Below the pieces are notes generated by a model. It searched no databases. It was not told the DNA's origin and saw only the letters and a program-made list of their open reading frames with translations. DNA of 64,000 nt, from NCBI RefSeq assembly GCF_017875235.1, contig NZ_JAGGMI010000002.1, forward strand, positions 186,001-250,000, in the 5' to 3' direction. The stretch is from Asticcacaulis solisilvae. GTDB taxonomy: Bacteria > Pseudomonadota > Alphaproteobacteria > Caulobacterales > Caulobacteraceae. This document shows, one piece after another, positions 35,097-43,855 of the stretch (position 1 is the first letter of the stretch; each line of letters opens with the position of its first letter). Both the position numbers and the translations under genes were made by a program.

Positions 35097-36107
35097 CTAC
35101 CAGTCGTCGCGCCGCCTGGGCCCACGCGCCGGCTCATAGCGATCGTCACGCTCGTCCGATCGCAAGCGCTCATGGCGCCGATCCTGGCTCACCGGATGAT
35201 AGTCATTATACTGGTAGCGGGTGCGATCCTGCGATCCGGCATATTCGCGCCGACGGTCTTCGCCATAGCGGCCCGGCTGGGGACGTTGATCATAGTCGTC
35301 GCGATCACGATACCCGCCCTGGCGGCGCGTATAGTCGTCATCATAGTCCCGGCGCGAGCTGTAACCCCCGCGATCGTCGCGCTCCCAGTCGCGATGACGC
35401 TGCTGGTCACCCTGTGGCGCCCAACCGGAGCGCGGCTGATCGCGATCATCTTCGTACCGGCGCTCGCCCGTCTGCGCCCAGCCGCCACCAAGATGGTTGT
35501 AACGCCGATCGTATCGCTCATCGTCGCCGCGCTGGCGATCAGGCCGGCGCTCCTGATTGGAATAGCGGCGATAATCGTCGCCATATTCGCGACTGTAGCG
35601 TTCGTAATCGTCGTGCGACTGGCTGTGGCCATAGCCCTGGCTGGCCCAGCGCCCGCGCTGGTCGTCGTCGCGCGAAGGTGCGCGTTCGCGGCGGCGATAA
35701 TCGTCCTGGTCTTCGAACAGGTTGCGCTGACCACGGTCGCGCGCCTCGTAATCGTCATAGTCGCGGCGGCTGGAGGCGCGGCGCGGATTGTCTTCATAAT
35801 TATAGCGACCGCGATAGTCGTCGTCCTGGCGGCCGTTGTTGCGGCTGGCGCGCTGCGGCTCGCGTGTCTCGTCGGTGGCGAAACGGCCGTTTTCATCGCG
35901 CCTGCGGCCTTGTGCGGCCTGCGATGCCTGGGTCGCACGATCGGCGGGGCTGTCATCCTTGTCTTGCGTTTCCTGTTCTGCCTGGCCTTCGCCGCCGGCG
36001 ATGGTCTTGGCCTCGACGGTCGCGTTGGCGGCGGATGACTTATCACGGGACGCCTTGGTCTGGCTTTCGGATTCAGCCTGGGGCTTCTTGTCTTGATTGT
36101 CGGGCAT
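35097..36107 (-). CDS. Arg/Asp/Tyr-rich intrinsically disordered protein
   Basis: The 336-aa protein begins MPDNQDKKPQAESESQTKAS, then has a Q/A/D-rich part up to about residue 70, KDENGRF-like RRRDENGRFATDE, and about 250 residues dominated by R, D, Y, G, Q and S (for example DDYERYSREYGDDYRRYS). No hydrophobic core, signal peptide or known domain is visible. AAAGGA ahead of the ATG supports the start. Plus-strand frames in the same stretch translate to nonsense hydrophobic runs caused by the codon pattern. Such composition suggests RNA binding or condensate formation, but no function is known. Confidence 0.7.
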   Translation of the reverse strand: MPDNQDKKPQAESESQTKASRDKSSAANATVEAKTIAGGEGQAEQETQDKDDSPADRATQASQAAQGRRRDENGRFATDETREPQRASRNNGRQDDDYRGRYNYEDNPRRASSRRDYDDYEARDRGQRNLFEDQDDYRRRERAPSRDDDQRGRWASQGYGHSQSHDDYERYSREYGDDYRRYSNQERRPDRQRGDDERYDRRYNHLGGGWAQTGERRYEDDRDQPRSGWAPQGDQQRHRDWERDDRGGYSSRRDYDDDYTRRQGGYRDRDDYDQRPQPGRYGEDRRREYAGSQDRTRYQYNDYHPVSQDRRHERLRSDERDDRYEPARGPRRRDDW

Positions 36108-36330
36108 GACGCATCCTTTCCGGAATGGCAGTGCGGAAATGGCGCGCAAAACGAGGCCGGTTGAACCGCTACCCCTGCCGCCATCTGTTTAGGCTTAAGG
36201 AATCCTAGGAGCGCGCAGGTAAGAATGGCATGCCTATGGGCCGGAACCGTTGCAAATGTTCCGTAAGGCGAGGGGGAGAAGAAGCACTCTTGCGAAAATG
36301 ATCAGGCTTTCGAGCTTTAGGATATTGATC

Positions 36331-37095
36331 TTAAAACTTATGACGATCCAATGTCGTCTCAATTTCCCACGCTATTTGTCGAACCGATGCGAACGCCACA
36401 TTGTTCTGGACTGGTGGCGGCTCCCAATTCGCATCCATAGTTCCGTCTGTCCCGCCAAACTCCACCGAATGCCCGAGGAAATCAGACATAAAGTCACGGT
36501 AGTCGATATCAATGTGAGCGTCTACGTGCGCGCCGCCATCTTGGTTTGCCATAATTAGAATTAAATTTTCACGAGAAAATTGTCGGAGGCTGCTTGCTTC
36601 GACAAGCGGCGTTCGCCACCAACTGTCGAAATCCAGAGGCTGCAACATCGCCTTCGACCTTGGATCGTGAGGATGGAACCTATTTTCACGTAAAGGCGCA
36701 TAGAACCCGCCCGTACCGTCTGGGTTAGGACGTATTTCGACTAACCCAGCTTCACCAGGGCTTATACCAACGATTTTCGCGCCGGGGCATGTCTTCGAAA
36801 TCCATGCGTCTTTGGCTCTATCAAGCCTATCTCTATAAAGACCAGTATCGATAAATTTCAGTTGTTTCTTAACGCCCAAGTGAGTCAGCAGTGAGGTGGA
36901 TTGACTTGTGTCATGGAGCAAAACTCTAAGCGTGGTGGCCATCCTTATTGCTTCGTCTTCATAACCTTCATCATATAATCGAGCAGAGTTTTTGAGAAAT
37001 TTTCGCTGCCTATCTAATTGGGGCACCCAAGAACTCGCATCCCTTGCAACTTTATTGGATTTACTCCCGATCGCCGGGTTCGATGGCGGATTCAT
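36331..37095 (-). CDS. Orphan protein of unknown function near tRNA-Ser
   Basis: A 254-aa protein without signal peptide or membrane helix. The middle holds many short conserved-looking patches (SWWRTPLVEASSLRQFSREN, MANQDGGAHVDAHIDIDYRD). The HVDAHIDIDY patch could be a metal or substrate site, but this is speculation. The gene is visibly less GC-rich in its third positions than its neighbours. Together with the location beside tRNA-Ser, this suggests horizontal acquisition. No integrase or direct repeat of the tRNA end was seen. Confidence 0.65.
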   Translation of the reverse strand: MNPPSNPAIGSKSNKVARDASSWVPQLDRQRKFLKNSARLYDEGYEDEAIRMATTLRVLLHDTSQSTSLLTHLGVKKQLKFIDTGLYRDRLDRAKDAWISKTCPGAKIVGISPGEAGLVEIRPNPDGTGGFYAPLRENRFHPHDPRSKAMLQPLDFDSWWRTPLVEASSLRQFSRENLILIMANQDGGAHVDAHIDIDYRDFMSDFLGHSVEFGGTDGTMDANWEPPPVQNNVAFASVRQIAWEIETTLDRHKF

Positions 37096-37181
37096 TTTCG
37101 CGCTTCAAGAAGAATGAGCAACGGCGCCGCCTACACCATGAGCTAGTTCCAACACTAACGTCGAAACTTGCGTCTTATAAA

Positions 37182-37271
37182 TGGCGGACAGAGTGAGATT
37201 CGAACTCACGGTAGGCTTCCACCTACGGCGGTTTTCAAGACCGCTGCCTTAAACCACTCGGCCATCTGTCC
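37182..37271 (-). tRNA. tRNA-Ser (anticodon TGA)
   Basis: On the minus strand the acceptor GGACAGA pairs with TCTGTCC. The anticodon stem GCGGT/ACCGC with loop CTTGAAA gives TGA. A long variable arm (GTAGGTGGAAGCCTAC) typical of serine tRNAs follows, then the T-arm GTGAG-TTCGAAT-CTCAC and an encoded CCA. Confidence 0.96.
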
Positions 37272-37339
37272 ATCTTGGCAAGCAAGAGAGCGGCGCTTGT
37301 AACGCGCACCGTCAAGACTGCCAAGCGGTTTTTCGTTCA

Positions 37340-37377
37340 CTCTCCCCGTTTACGGGGAGAGGGTTAGGGTGAGGGGC
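37340..37377. repeat. REP-like palindrome CTCTCCCCG...CGGGGAGAG
   Basis: A perfect nine-base stem (37340-37348 with 37353-37361) and loop TTTA is followed by GGTTAGGGTGAGGGG. This composition is a familiar dispersed extragenic palindrome in Proteobacteria. It lies in the 200-base spacer between tRNA-Ser and rlpA, which has no gene. Confidence 0.6.
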
Positions 37378-37471
37378 AAATGTCAGTACCGCGCGCGGGG
37401 AGAAGGAAAGCATTAACCATCAATTTCCGACTTGCTCATATCCTCGATCAGCCAGCTTATACTGAGTTCCC

Positions 37472-38236
37472 ATGTCACTACGTCCCGCAAAGCCCCTGAG
37501 CATCGCCGCCTTAAGCGTCATATCGCTTCTGGTCCTGAGCGCCTGCGGCACGACGCGGTCGGGCGGCAATATCGCCGGCCCATTGGTCGACCGCGACGGA
37601 CGCTACAAATCCGCGAACCTCAGATCCTATACGGTGCGCGGCAAGACCTATCACCCGGAAATCCCGCAAGTCGGCTGGTCGGAAACTGGCCTGGCGTCGT
37701 GGTATGCCTACGAATCCCCATCCGCCACGACCGCCAATGGCGAGCATTTCGATACCGACCAGCTTGCCGCCGCCCACAAGACGCTGCCGCTCCCCAGCAT
37801 CGCCGAAGTCACCAATCTAGACACCGGTCGCAAGGTCCGCGTCAGGGTCAACGACCGCGGGCCATTCGTCGATGGCCGCATCATCGACCTGTCACGCGAA
37901 GCTGCAAAGGCCTTGGGCACCTACAATAGCGGCACGGCGCGCGTGCGCGTCACCTTTCTGGGCCCGGCCGATTCGGCCGGCGCCGCCAGGGCCTATGGTG
38001 GACCCGTACGCACACGAGACGACGACCTGAGCTACATCGTCCAGATCGGCGCCTTTTCCCAGCGTGACAATGCCGAAGCCGCGCATGACCGGCTTGACGG
38101 CGCACAGATCCGCGAACGCAACGGGCTTTATATTGTCTATCTCGGACCGTTTTCCGGCGCCGCCAAAGCCGAAACTTACCGCCAGCGCGCCATCAGCGCC
38201 GGTTTTGGCGACAGCGTCCTTAGGCGCGACAACTGA
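37472..38236 (+). CDS. rlpA: Septal ring lytic transglycosylase-like lipoprotein RlpA (DPBB and SPOR domains)
   Basis: The 254-aa protein has a lipoprotein signal with lipobox LSAC (Cys25). A double-psi beta-barrel domain (about residues 70-165) carries GLASWYAYESPSATTANGE, KVRVRVNDRGPFVDGRIIDL and SREAAKALG. A C-terminal SPOR domain (about 183-252, YIVQIGAFSQRDNA) binds denuded septal peptidoglycan. It is an outer-membrane protein acting at division sites; some family members cleave naked glycan strands. It leads into tmk after 46 bases. Confidence 0.92.
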   Translation: MSLRPAKPLSIAALSVISLLVLSACGTTRSGGNIAGPLVDRDGRYKSANLRSYTVRGKTYHPEIPQVGWSETGLASWYAYESPSATTANGEHFDTDQLAAAHKTLPLPSIAEVTNLDTGRKVRVRVNDRGPFVDGRIIDLSREAAKALGTYNSGTARVRVTFLGPADSAGAARAYGGPVRTRDDDLSYIVQIGAFSQRDNAEAAHDRLDGAQIRERNGLYIVYLGPFSGAAKAETYRQRAISAGFGDSVLRRDN

Positions 38237-38282
38237 AAAATTGTCTTGAGGTTACCGTTCATCCCGGTCTATCTGCGGCCTT

Positions 38283-38966
38283 GTGAGCACGATATCCGAA
38301 ACCGCCCTGAAAGCCGACATGACCGCCGCGCGCGGCCGCTTCATCGCCTTCGAAGGCGGTGAGGGCGCTGGCAAATCCACCCAGGTCAAGGCGCTGGTCC
38401 AGCGCCTGCGCGACCTGGGTCTCGAAGTCGTCCAGACGCGCGAGCCTGGCGGTTCCGAAGGCGCCGAAGCGCTCCGCGACCTGCTGGTCCAGGGCGATGC
38501 CGGCCGCTGGTCGCCGATGAGCGAGCTTCTGATGATGTACGCCTCGCGGTCCGATCACCTGGAAAAAGTGATCCGGCCCGCCCTGGCGCGCGGTGCATGG
38601 GTGATCTGCGACCGCTTCGCCGACTCTTCACGCGCCTATCAGGGCGCCGGCGGCGGCGTCGCGCCCTATATCATCGAACAGATCGACTCCGCCGTCGTCG
38701 CCGAGACCCAGCCCGACCTCGTCATCGTCATGGACATGCCGGTCGAAGCTGGCCTCAAGCGCGCCGCCGCACGCGCCGACAAGGAAAACCGCTTCGAATC
38801 CAAAGGGCTGGCCTTCCACGAGCGCCTGCGCGAAGGTTTCCTGAACCGCGCCGTCGCCATCCCCGAACGCTACCGGATCATCAATGCCGACCAGACCATC
38901 GAGATCATCCGTGACCAGGTTTGGGACACGGTCAGCGGCGTCTTCGACGAACTCCGAGGCCACTGA
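38283..38966 (+). CDS. tmk: Thymidylate kinase
   Basis: This 227-aa enzyme phosphorylates dTMP to dTDP. The P-loop is FEGGEGAGKST (about residues 23-33), the DRF motif is DRFADSSRAYQG, and the LID region carries RAAARADKENRFESK. A GTG start gives the full open frame; an ATG 12 codons downstream (38319) would give a more usual length and is an equally good start. holB begins one base after the stop. Confidence 0.95.
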   Translation: MSTISETALKADMTAARGRFIAFEGGEGAGKSTQVKALVQRLRDLGLEVVQTREPGGSEGAEALRDLLVQGDAGRWSPMSELLMMYASRSDHLEKVIRPALARGAWVICDRFADSSRAYQGAGGGVAPYIIEQIDSAVVAETQPDLVIVMDMPVEAGLKRAAARADKENRFESKGLAFHERLREGFLNRAVAIPERYRIINADQTIEIIRDQVWDTVSGVFDELRGH

Positions 38967-38967
38967 C

Positions 38968-39966
38968 ATGGCCGACGCCGTCCTGACACACCCCAGGGAC
39001 ACGTTTGCGCTCGAACAGATCGACGCCCAGGATGCCGCATTCATTTCCGCCTACGACCGCAACCGGCTGCATCACGCCTGGCTGTTGTGCGGCCCGCAAG
39101 GCCTGGGCAAGGCCAGCTTCGCCTTTCGCTGCGCGCGCTTTCTGCTGGGCAGCATGCGCGACGCCGAGTTCGGCGCACTGGGCATGTCGCCCGAAGACGC
39201 CGACGTCCGCCTGATCACCGCCCAGGCGCATCCCGACCTTCTGGTGCTGGAACGCGAGATGGGCGAGACCAAGCTGAAGAAGAATATCAGTGTCGACGCC
39301 GTCCGCGAAATCGGCGAGTTCTTTTCCAAGGCGCCTTCACGCTCACCGTATCGCGTCTGCATTATTGACTCGGTTGACGACCTAAATATCAATTCTGCCA
39401 ACGCCTTGTTGAAAATTCTTGAAGAACCGCCTCACAAGGGCGTCATCTTCCTGATCTCGCATTCGCCGGGAAAATTGCTGGCGACCATCCGTTCGCGCTG
39501 CCGGCGGCTCAGCTTCGCCACCTGGACCGACGCCACCGTACGCGGCTTCGTGCAGAGCCGCATGGACGTCGACGAAGAGCATCTCGGCCGGCTGGTCCGC
39601 CTAGCGCACGGCGCGCCGGGCAGGGCGCTGGGCCTTGTGGAAGAAGGGGCTCTGGAGCTGGACGCGTTCGCGGGGCAGCTTCTGGCGCCGCAAAAACCAG
39701 ATCGCGCCGCACTGATGGCCATGGCCGCGCAGTTCAAATCGTCGTCCGCCAAGGCGGATGGCGCGCGTCGTTTCGCCACCTTTATCGCCTGTTTGAGCGA
39801 CCGTATTCAGGACCGCGCCCTGAGCGCCGAGACGCCACAAATCGGCCAATCCTTCGCGCAACTGTGGTCGCGCCTGAGCAACAGCGTCGCCGAGATCGAA
39901 TCCGTCAATCTTGATCGTGGCGACTATTTCTGGTCCATTTACAGTGACTTGTCACGCATAAGCTAA
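38968..39966 (+). CDS. holB: DNA polymerase III subunit delta'
   Basis: This 332-aa clamp-loader subunit belongs to the AAA+ fold. The P-loop region is LLCGPQGLGKASFAFRCARF, the sensor/Walker B region is VCIIDSVDDLNINSANALLK, and the SRC motif is LATIRSRCRRLSF. Delta' is usually catalytically inactive, as the imperfect motifs suggest. The ATG follows the tmk stop directly. An earlier in-frame start would overlap tmk and is not supported. Confidence 0.93.
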   Translation: MADAVLTHPRDTFALEQIDAQDAAFISAYDRNRLHHAWLLCGPQGLGKASFAFRCARFLLGSMRDAEFGALGMSPEDADVRLITAQAHPDLLVLEREMGETKLKKNISVDAVREIGEFFSKAPSRSPYRVCIIDSVDDLNINSANALLKILEEPPHKGVIFLISHSPGKLLATIRSRCRRLSFATWTDATVRGFVQSRMDVDEEHLGRLVRLAHGAPGRALGLVEEGALELDAFAGQLLAPQKPDRAALMAMAAQFKSSSAKADGARRFATFIACLSDRIQDRALSAETPQIGQSFAQLWSRLSNSVAEIESVNLDRGDYFWSIYSDLSRIS

Positions 39967-39984
39967 GATTATTTGTGAGCCTCG

Positions 39985-40791
39985 ATGGTTGATCACCTAT
40001 ATATTGATTCCCACGTCAATCTGCACGCCCCGCAGTTCGACGAAGATCGCGAAGCGACGATCGTTCGCGCCCGCGAAGCCGGGGTCGGGCTGATGATCAA
40101 TATCTGCGACCGGGTGTCGAACTTCGACGCCGTCTATGCCATAGCCGAACAAAACGCCGACATCTGGGCCACTGCCGGCACGCACCCCCACGAGGCCAAG
40201 GAAAACCCGGACCTCACGGTAGCGGACCTGCTGGCGCTGGCTGAGAAGCCCAAGGTCGTTGGTATTGGCGAATGCGGGCTCGACTTTCATTACGACTACA
40301 GTCCGCGCGACGTCCAGGCAGCGGTGTTCCGGGTCCATGTCGCCGCGGCGCGCGACAGCGGTTTGCCGCTCGTCGTGCACACGCGCGAAGCCGACGACTG
40401 GATGGCGCAGATCCTCGAGGAGGAGCACGCGCGCGGCGCCTTCAAGCTGCTGCTGCACTGCTACACATCAGGCACGGAGCTGGCCAGGCGGGCGGCAGCG
40501 CTCGGTGCCTGGTTTTCCGTGTCCGGTATCGCGACCTTCAAGGCGGCCCAGGATGTGCGCGACATTATCAAGGACATGCCGGCCGACAAGATCATTGTCG
40601 AGACCGACTGCCCATACCTGGCGCCGATCCCGATGCGCGGCCGGCGTAACGAACCGGCCTTTGTCCCGCATGTCTATGAAAAATTGGCGGAAATTCGCGG
40701 CTGGGGACGCGACTATACGCGCCACACCACCCACGACGCCTTTTTCAGGCTGTTCGATCGTATCCCAAGGCCGGAGGCTTATGCGGTATGA
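39985..40791 (+). CDS. tatD: TatD-family metal-dependent hydrolase (DNase)
   Basis: This 268-aa TIM-barrel hydrolase has the family signatures GTHPHEAKE, VGIGECGLDFHYD, LVVHTREAD, LLHCYTSG and VETDCPYLAPIPMRGRRNEP. The first metal motif, usually HxH in DSHCHL, reads DSHVNLH, so the second histidine is replaced by Asn12. Whether the nearby His14 substitutes is unknown. The gene follows holB by 18 bases and overlaps the next gene by four. Confidence 0.93.
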   Translation: MVDHLYIDSHVNLHAPQFDEDREATIVRAREAGVGLMINICDRVSNFDAVYAIAEQNADIWATAGTHPHEAKENPDLTVADLLALAEKPKVVGIGECGLDFHYDYSPRDVQAAVFRVHVAAARDSGLPLVVHTREADDWMAQILEEEHARGAFKLLLHCYTSGTELARRAAALGAWFSVSGIATFKAAQDVRDIIKDMPADKIIVETDCPYLAPIPMRGRRNEPAFVPHVYEKLAEIRGWGRDYTRHTTHDAFFRLFDRIPRPEAYAV

Positions 40792-41600
40792 GCCGTAAAC
40801 TGCGCGTCACCATCCTGGGCTCGGGCTGCTCGACCGGCGTACCGCGCGTCGACGGCTATTGGGGCGCGTGCGACCCCAAAAATCCGAAAAACCGCCGCAG
40901 CCGCTGTTCGGCCTGGGTGGCGGCCTACGACAACGCCACGCCCGAAAAACTGACCAGCGTCATGATCGACACGTCGCCGGACCTGCGTTATCAGGTGATC
41001 GCCGCCGGCATTTCAAAGGTCGATGCGGTGCTGTGGACACACGATCATGCCGATCAGACCCACGGGATCGATGACCTGCGCGCCTTTATTTTCAGCCGGG
41101 AAGCGCCGATCGACGGATATATGGACCAGGCAACGCACGACACCCTAATGTCCAGATTTCGTTACGCTTTTCGCGGACATCAGGGCTATCCACCAGTGTA
41201 TTCAGACCATCTTATCCCGCCGCACGGAACAAAATGGGAAATGAAAGGTGAGGGGGGGACCATCCCGATCCGGACCTTTGACCAGCAGCACGGCCCGATC
41301 CGCAGCGTCGGCTATCGCCTGGGCGACATAGCCTATAGCAGCGACGTTTCGGATATGCCGGAGGAGAGCTTCGAGGCGTTGTCGGGCCTGAAGTTGTGGA
41401 TTGTCGATGCCTTGCGCCACGCGCCGCATCCGACGCATGCACACTTGGAAAAAAGCCTGGAATGGATCGCTCGCGTTAAGCCGGAGCACGCGGTCCTGAC
41501 CAATCTGCATCAGGATCTCGATTACGACGCGCTAAGGGCCGTTTTGCCGGCCAATGTCGAACCAGCCTATGACCAGTTGACACTTGAAGTGTCCCTGTAA
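40788..41600 (+). CDS. MBL-fold metallo-hydrolase (PhnP-like)
   Basis: This 270-aa metallo-beta-lactamase-fold protein has the metal motif LWTHDHADQTHGIDDLR (HxHxDH) and the opening LGSGCSTGVPRVDGYWGACD typical of the PhnP/phosphoribosyl-cyclic-phosphate phosphodiesterase branch. AYSSDVSDMPEES supplies the bridging aspartate, and HPTHAHLEKSLEWI a late histidine. It is coupled to tatD by an ATGA overlap, a common alphaproteobacterial pair. Its substrate is not known. Confidence 0.88.
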   Translation: MSRKLRVTILGSGCSTGVPRVDGYWGACDPKNPKNRRSRCSAWVAAYDNATPEKLTSVMIDTSPDLRYQVIAAGISKVDAVLWTHDHADQTHGIDDLRAFIFSREAPIDGYMDQATHDTLMSRFRYAFRGHQGYPPVYSDHLIPPHGTKWEMKGEGGTIPIRTFDQQHGPIRSVGYRLGDIAYSSDVSDMPEESFEALSGLKLWIVDALRHAPHPTHAHLEKSLEWIARVKPEHAVLTNLHQDLDYDALRAVLPANVEPAYDQLTLEVSL

Positions 41601-41650
41601 GTCTTAACGGCTAAACACGGCCAAAGGTTAATAGGGCGGACGCCGCCGAG

Positions 41651-41911
41651 TCAGTCAGTATCGACCGGAATACCGGCATAGGTCGTGGCGACCGGCTGAT
41701 CGTGGTACGCGAACGTGCTTTTATCGACGGCGTACAGCGCGAGAATGCCGACAATCAGCGCCAGAATGAAGGCCAGCAGGCTCAGGCCATTGATCCGCGC
41801 CTTGTGATCCTCGGGCGACATGACACCATCGCCGAGAATGGTCGCGTGCAGCGTCAGATGTCCGAAGCTGTCGGTCGACGGTTTAAAAATGGCGGCGTTT
41901 GTTGAAGCCAT
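41651..41911 (-). CDS. Small single-pass membrane protein, unknown
   Basis: An 86-aa product starting MASTNAAIFKPSTDSFGHLT, with a polar N-terminal half of about 40 residues, one membrane helix (GLSLLAFILALIVGILALYAV) and a short polar C-terminus. AAGGAA lies before the ATG. I recognise no family. It is convergent with the metallo-hydrolase gene and stands alone. The 241-base upstream stretch (41912-42152) has no gene and no clear signal. Confidence 0.65.
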   Translation of the reverse strand: MASTNAAIFKPSTDSFGHLTLHATILGDGVMSPEDHKARINGLSLLAFILALIVGILALYAVDKSTFAYHDQPVATTYAGIPVDTD

Positions 41912-42152
41912 GACGCAATTCCTTGAACTCACTCGTTATAGCCGGACATGTTTTGTCGACGGCTGTTATGGCTGACGGTATCGCGACGCTCATAAGTCTT
42001 AAGTTCGATAGCGCTGTTGCGCCTGTAAGGAAGCCATAAGACGGCTCGGATTACGGTTATCCGTGGGAAAAGCGCCACAGCGGCCATTTTATTTCCCATA
42101 ATATTTATTATGCGATAAAAATCTGTAGCTTCATGAGGCCCCTGTTTTCTTG

Positions 42153-42758
42153 TCACAGCCAGCCCATCTGCCGCGCAGTCCGGCAGGCTTCAATGCGGTT
42201 TGCGGCGTTGAGTTTCTGCATGGCTTCGGACAGTTCGTTGCGGACCGTTCCGGGCGCCCTGTTCATCAGACGTGCGATCGACTTGGTACTGTGTCCGACT
42301 TCCGCCAGCCGCAGCACTTCGCGCTCACGGTCGTTCAGCGGATCCGTCAGGTCCGGCTGCGCCAGATCCTGAAGCTGGCCGTCGATGACGCGCTCACCCG
42401 CCATGATGCGCCGGATGCTTCGCGCCAATTCCTGCGATGGCGTGTCTTTAAGCAGATAGCCGCGCGCACCGGCCGCCAGCGCGCGCTGCAGATAGCCCGG
42501 TCGCGCGAACGTGGTAACGATAAGCACCTTGGCTCTGTGCGCGCCGGCTTGCAGATTGAGCGCCAGATCGATACCGCCCATGTCGCTCATCTCGATATCG
42601 CTGACGACGATATCCGGCTGACACGCCGCCATCATGTCAAGCGCCGCACGCCCGCTGGCCGCCGTGCCGACGACGATAAAGTCTTTTTCCAGCGACAGAA
42701 GCCCGGCAATGGCGCCCAGGATCATGGCCTGATCCTCGACGACGAGGATTCGGATCAT
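42153..42758 (-). CDS. NarL/DesR-family response regulator
   Basis: The 201-aa regulator has a receiver domain (residues 1-120; acidic pocket VVEDQ, phospho-acceptor Asp54 in VVSDIEM, Lys in LLKDTPS) and a LuxR-type HTH (about 138-195; LNDREREVLRLAEVGHSTKS, then GTVRNELSEAMQKL). Its start overlaps the kinase stop by four bases, so the two form a pair. It resembles DesR-like regulators that respond to membrane or envelope state. The target genes are unknown; its own operon is a candidate. Confidence 0.92.
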   Translation of the reverse strand: MIRILVVEDQAMILGAIAGLLSLEKDFIVVGTAASGRAALDMMAACQPDIVVSDIEMSDMGGIDLALNLQAGAHRAKVLIVTTFARPGYLQRALAAGARGYLLKDTPSQELARSIRRIMAGERVIDGQLQDLAQPDLTDPLNDREREVLRLAEVGHSTKSIARLMNRAPGTVRNELSEAMQKLNAANRIEACRTARQMGWL

Positions 42759-43855
42759 GATCGCCCTCCTCTATCCATCTGAAAGTTAACAGAAATCTTA
42801 ACGCCTCGCGGCGTCTGAGCGCTGATTTCGAACACGCCGCCCAGGTCGGCGACCCGCCGTTTTATGCCGCCCAGGCCGTGACCGAAGACGATCGGCCCGC
42901 CCCGGCCGTTGTCGGAAATTTCCATCTGAATACTGCCATCCCGCTCGTGAATCGCGATGGTACAGGTGCTGGCCTCGGCGTGGCGAACGACATTGGTGAC
43001 AGCCTCGCGCATCACCATGGCCAGCGCGTGTTCGATGCTGTCAGGCAAATTCTCAGCGCTGTTGGCGAAGGAGAGTTCGATATCCGCGGCGTCCAGCAAG
43101 GTACGCACCTGGGCGGTCGCGGCCAGAAGCGTCGACTGGTTGAGCCCCCGGATGACCGACCGTATCTCGTGAAGCGCACCGCGCCCCACCGCATTGATGT
43201 CTTCCAATTCTTTTCGCGCGTGCTCCGGCGCGTCTTCGAACACCCGCGACGCCAGATCGGACTTGAGCACGATGGTCGAGAATGACTGACCGACGATATC
43301 GTGCAGGTCGCGGGAAATCCGTTCGCGCTCGGTCATGACCGCCAGCGCCTCCGCTTGCGCCTGGGCGCGGATTAACTGCTCCGCCTGGTCCTGAAGCTGG
43401 CAGTTTGCCGCCGTTGCCGCCGCCATTAGCGCGCCGAAAAATACGGCGCCGAGCGCGAATATCCACGACACCCAGCCGGTTACAACGCAAAGTGCCGTCA
43501 CGGCGGTCATGCCGATCAGCCAGTAACGGCGCACCTTGCCCCTCTGGCTTTGCACCGCGATCATGACGGCAAACAGCGACACAATACTGGCGGCCGCCGT
43601 CAGATGTCCCAACCCAAGGGACAACAGCATAATGACGGCAATCCCCGGCCAGGCCGCGCGGCCACGCAGGTCGAACGACAGGTAATATGCAACCAGAAAA
43701 ACGGGCGCGGCGACAAGCGATGCCTGCCATTCCAAGGGCCTGGGCGGCTCAATGACCCACGGCCACACATAGAGCAGCAGATAGGACAGCCAGATAGTCG
43801 GACCATCCAGCGCCAGCCCCAGGACGCGCCGCCTCTGTTTAATCTGTTGCATCAT
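42755..43855 (-). CDS. DesK-like membrane sensor histidine kinase
   Basis: The 366-aa kinase has five or six membrane helices in residues 15-155 and no sizeable periplasmic domain. A HisKA_3 dimerisation helix follows, with RERISRDLHDIVGQSFSTIV (phospho-acceptor His), then an ATPase domain with MREAVTNVVRHAEAS (N box) and ISDNGRGG (G1 box). This is the layout of DesK-type kinases, which sense through the membrane. Its start overlaps the upstream serine hydrolase gene by 17 bases, and its end overlaps the regulator gene by four. Confidence 0.92.
   Translation of the reverse strand: MMQQIKQRRRVLGLALDGPTIWLSYLLLYVWPWVIEPPRPLEWQASLVAAPVFLVAYYLSFDLRGRAAWPGIAVIMLLSLGLGHLTAAASIVSLFAVMIAVQSQRGKVRRYWLIGMTAVTALCVVTGWVSWIFALGAVFFGALMAAATAANCQLQDQAEQLIRAQAQAEALAVMTERERISRDLHDIVGQSFSTIVLKSDLASRVFEDAPEHARKELEDINAVGRGALHEIRSVIRGLNQSTLLAATAQVRTLLDAADIELSFANSAENLPDSIEHALAMVMREAVTNVVRHAEASTCTIAIHERDGSIQMEISDNGRGGPIVFGHGLGGIKRRVADLGGVFEISAQTPRGVKISVNFQMDRGGRS

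Noticed and set aside
35172..36038. 288-codon hydrophobic plus-strand frame opposite the R/D/Y-rich protein
   Set aside because: The Ile/Val/Ala runs arise from reading CGN/GAC/TAC codons backwards; no start signal or defined helices with loops.
36150..37181. Attachment-site direct repeat of the tRNA-Ser 3' end flanking the orphan gene
   Set aside because: I looked for a second copy of the tRNA end on the far side and saw none, so no island borders are claimed.
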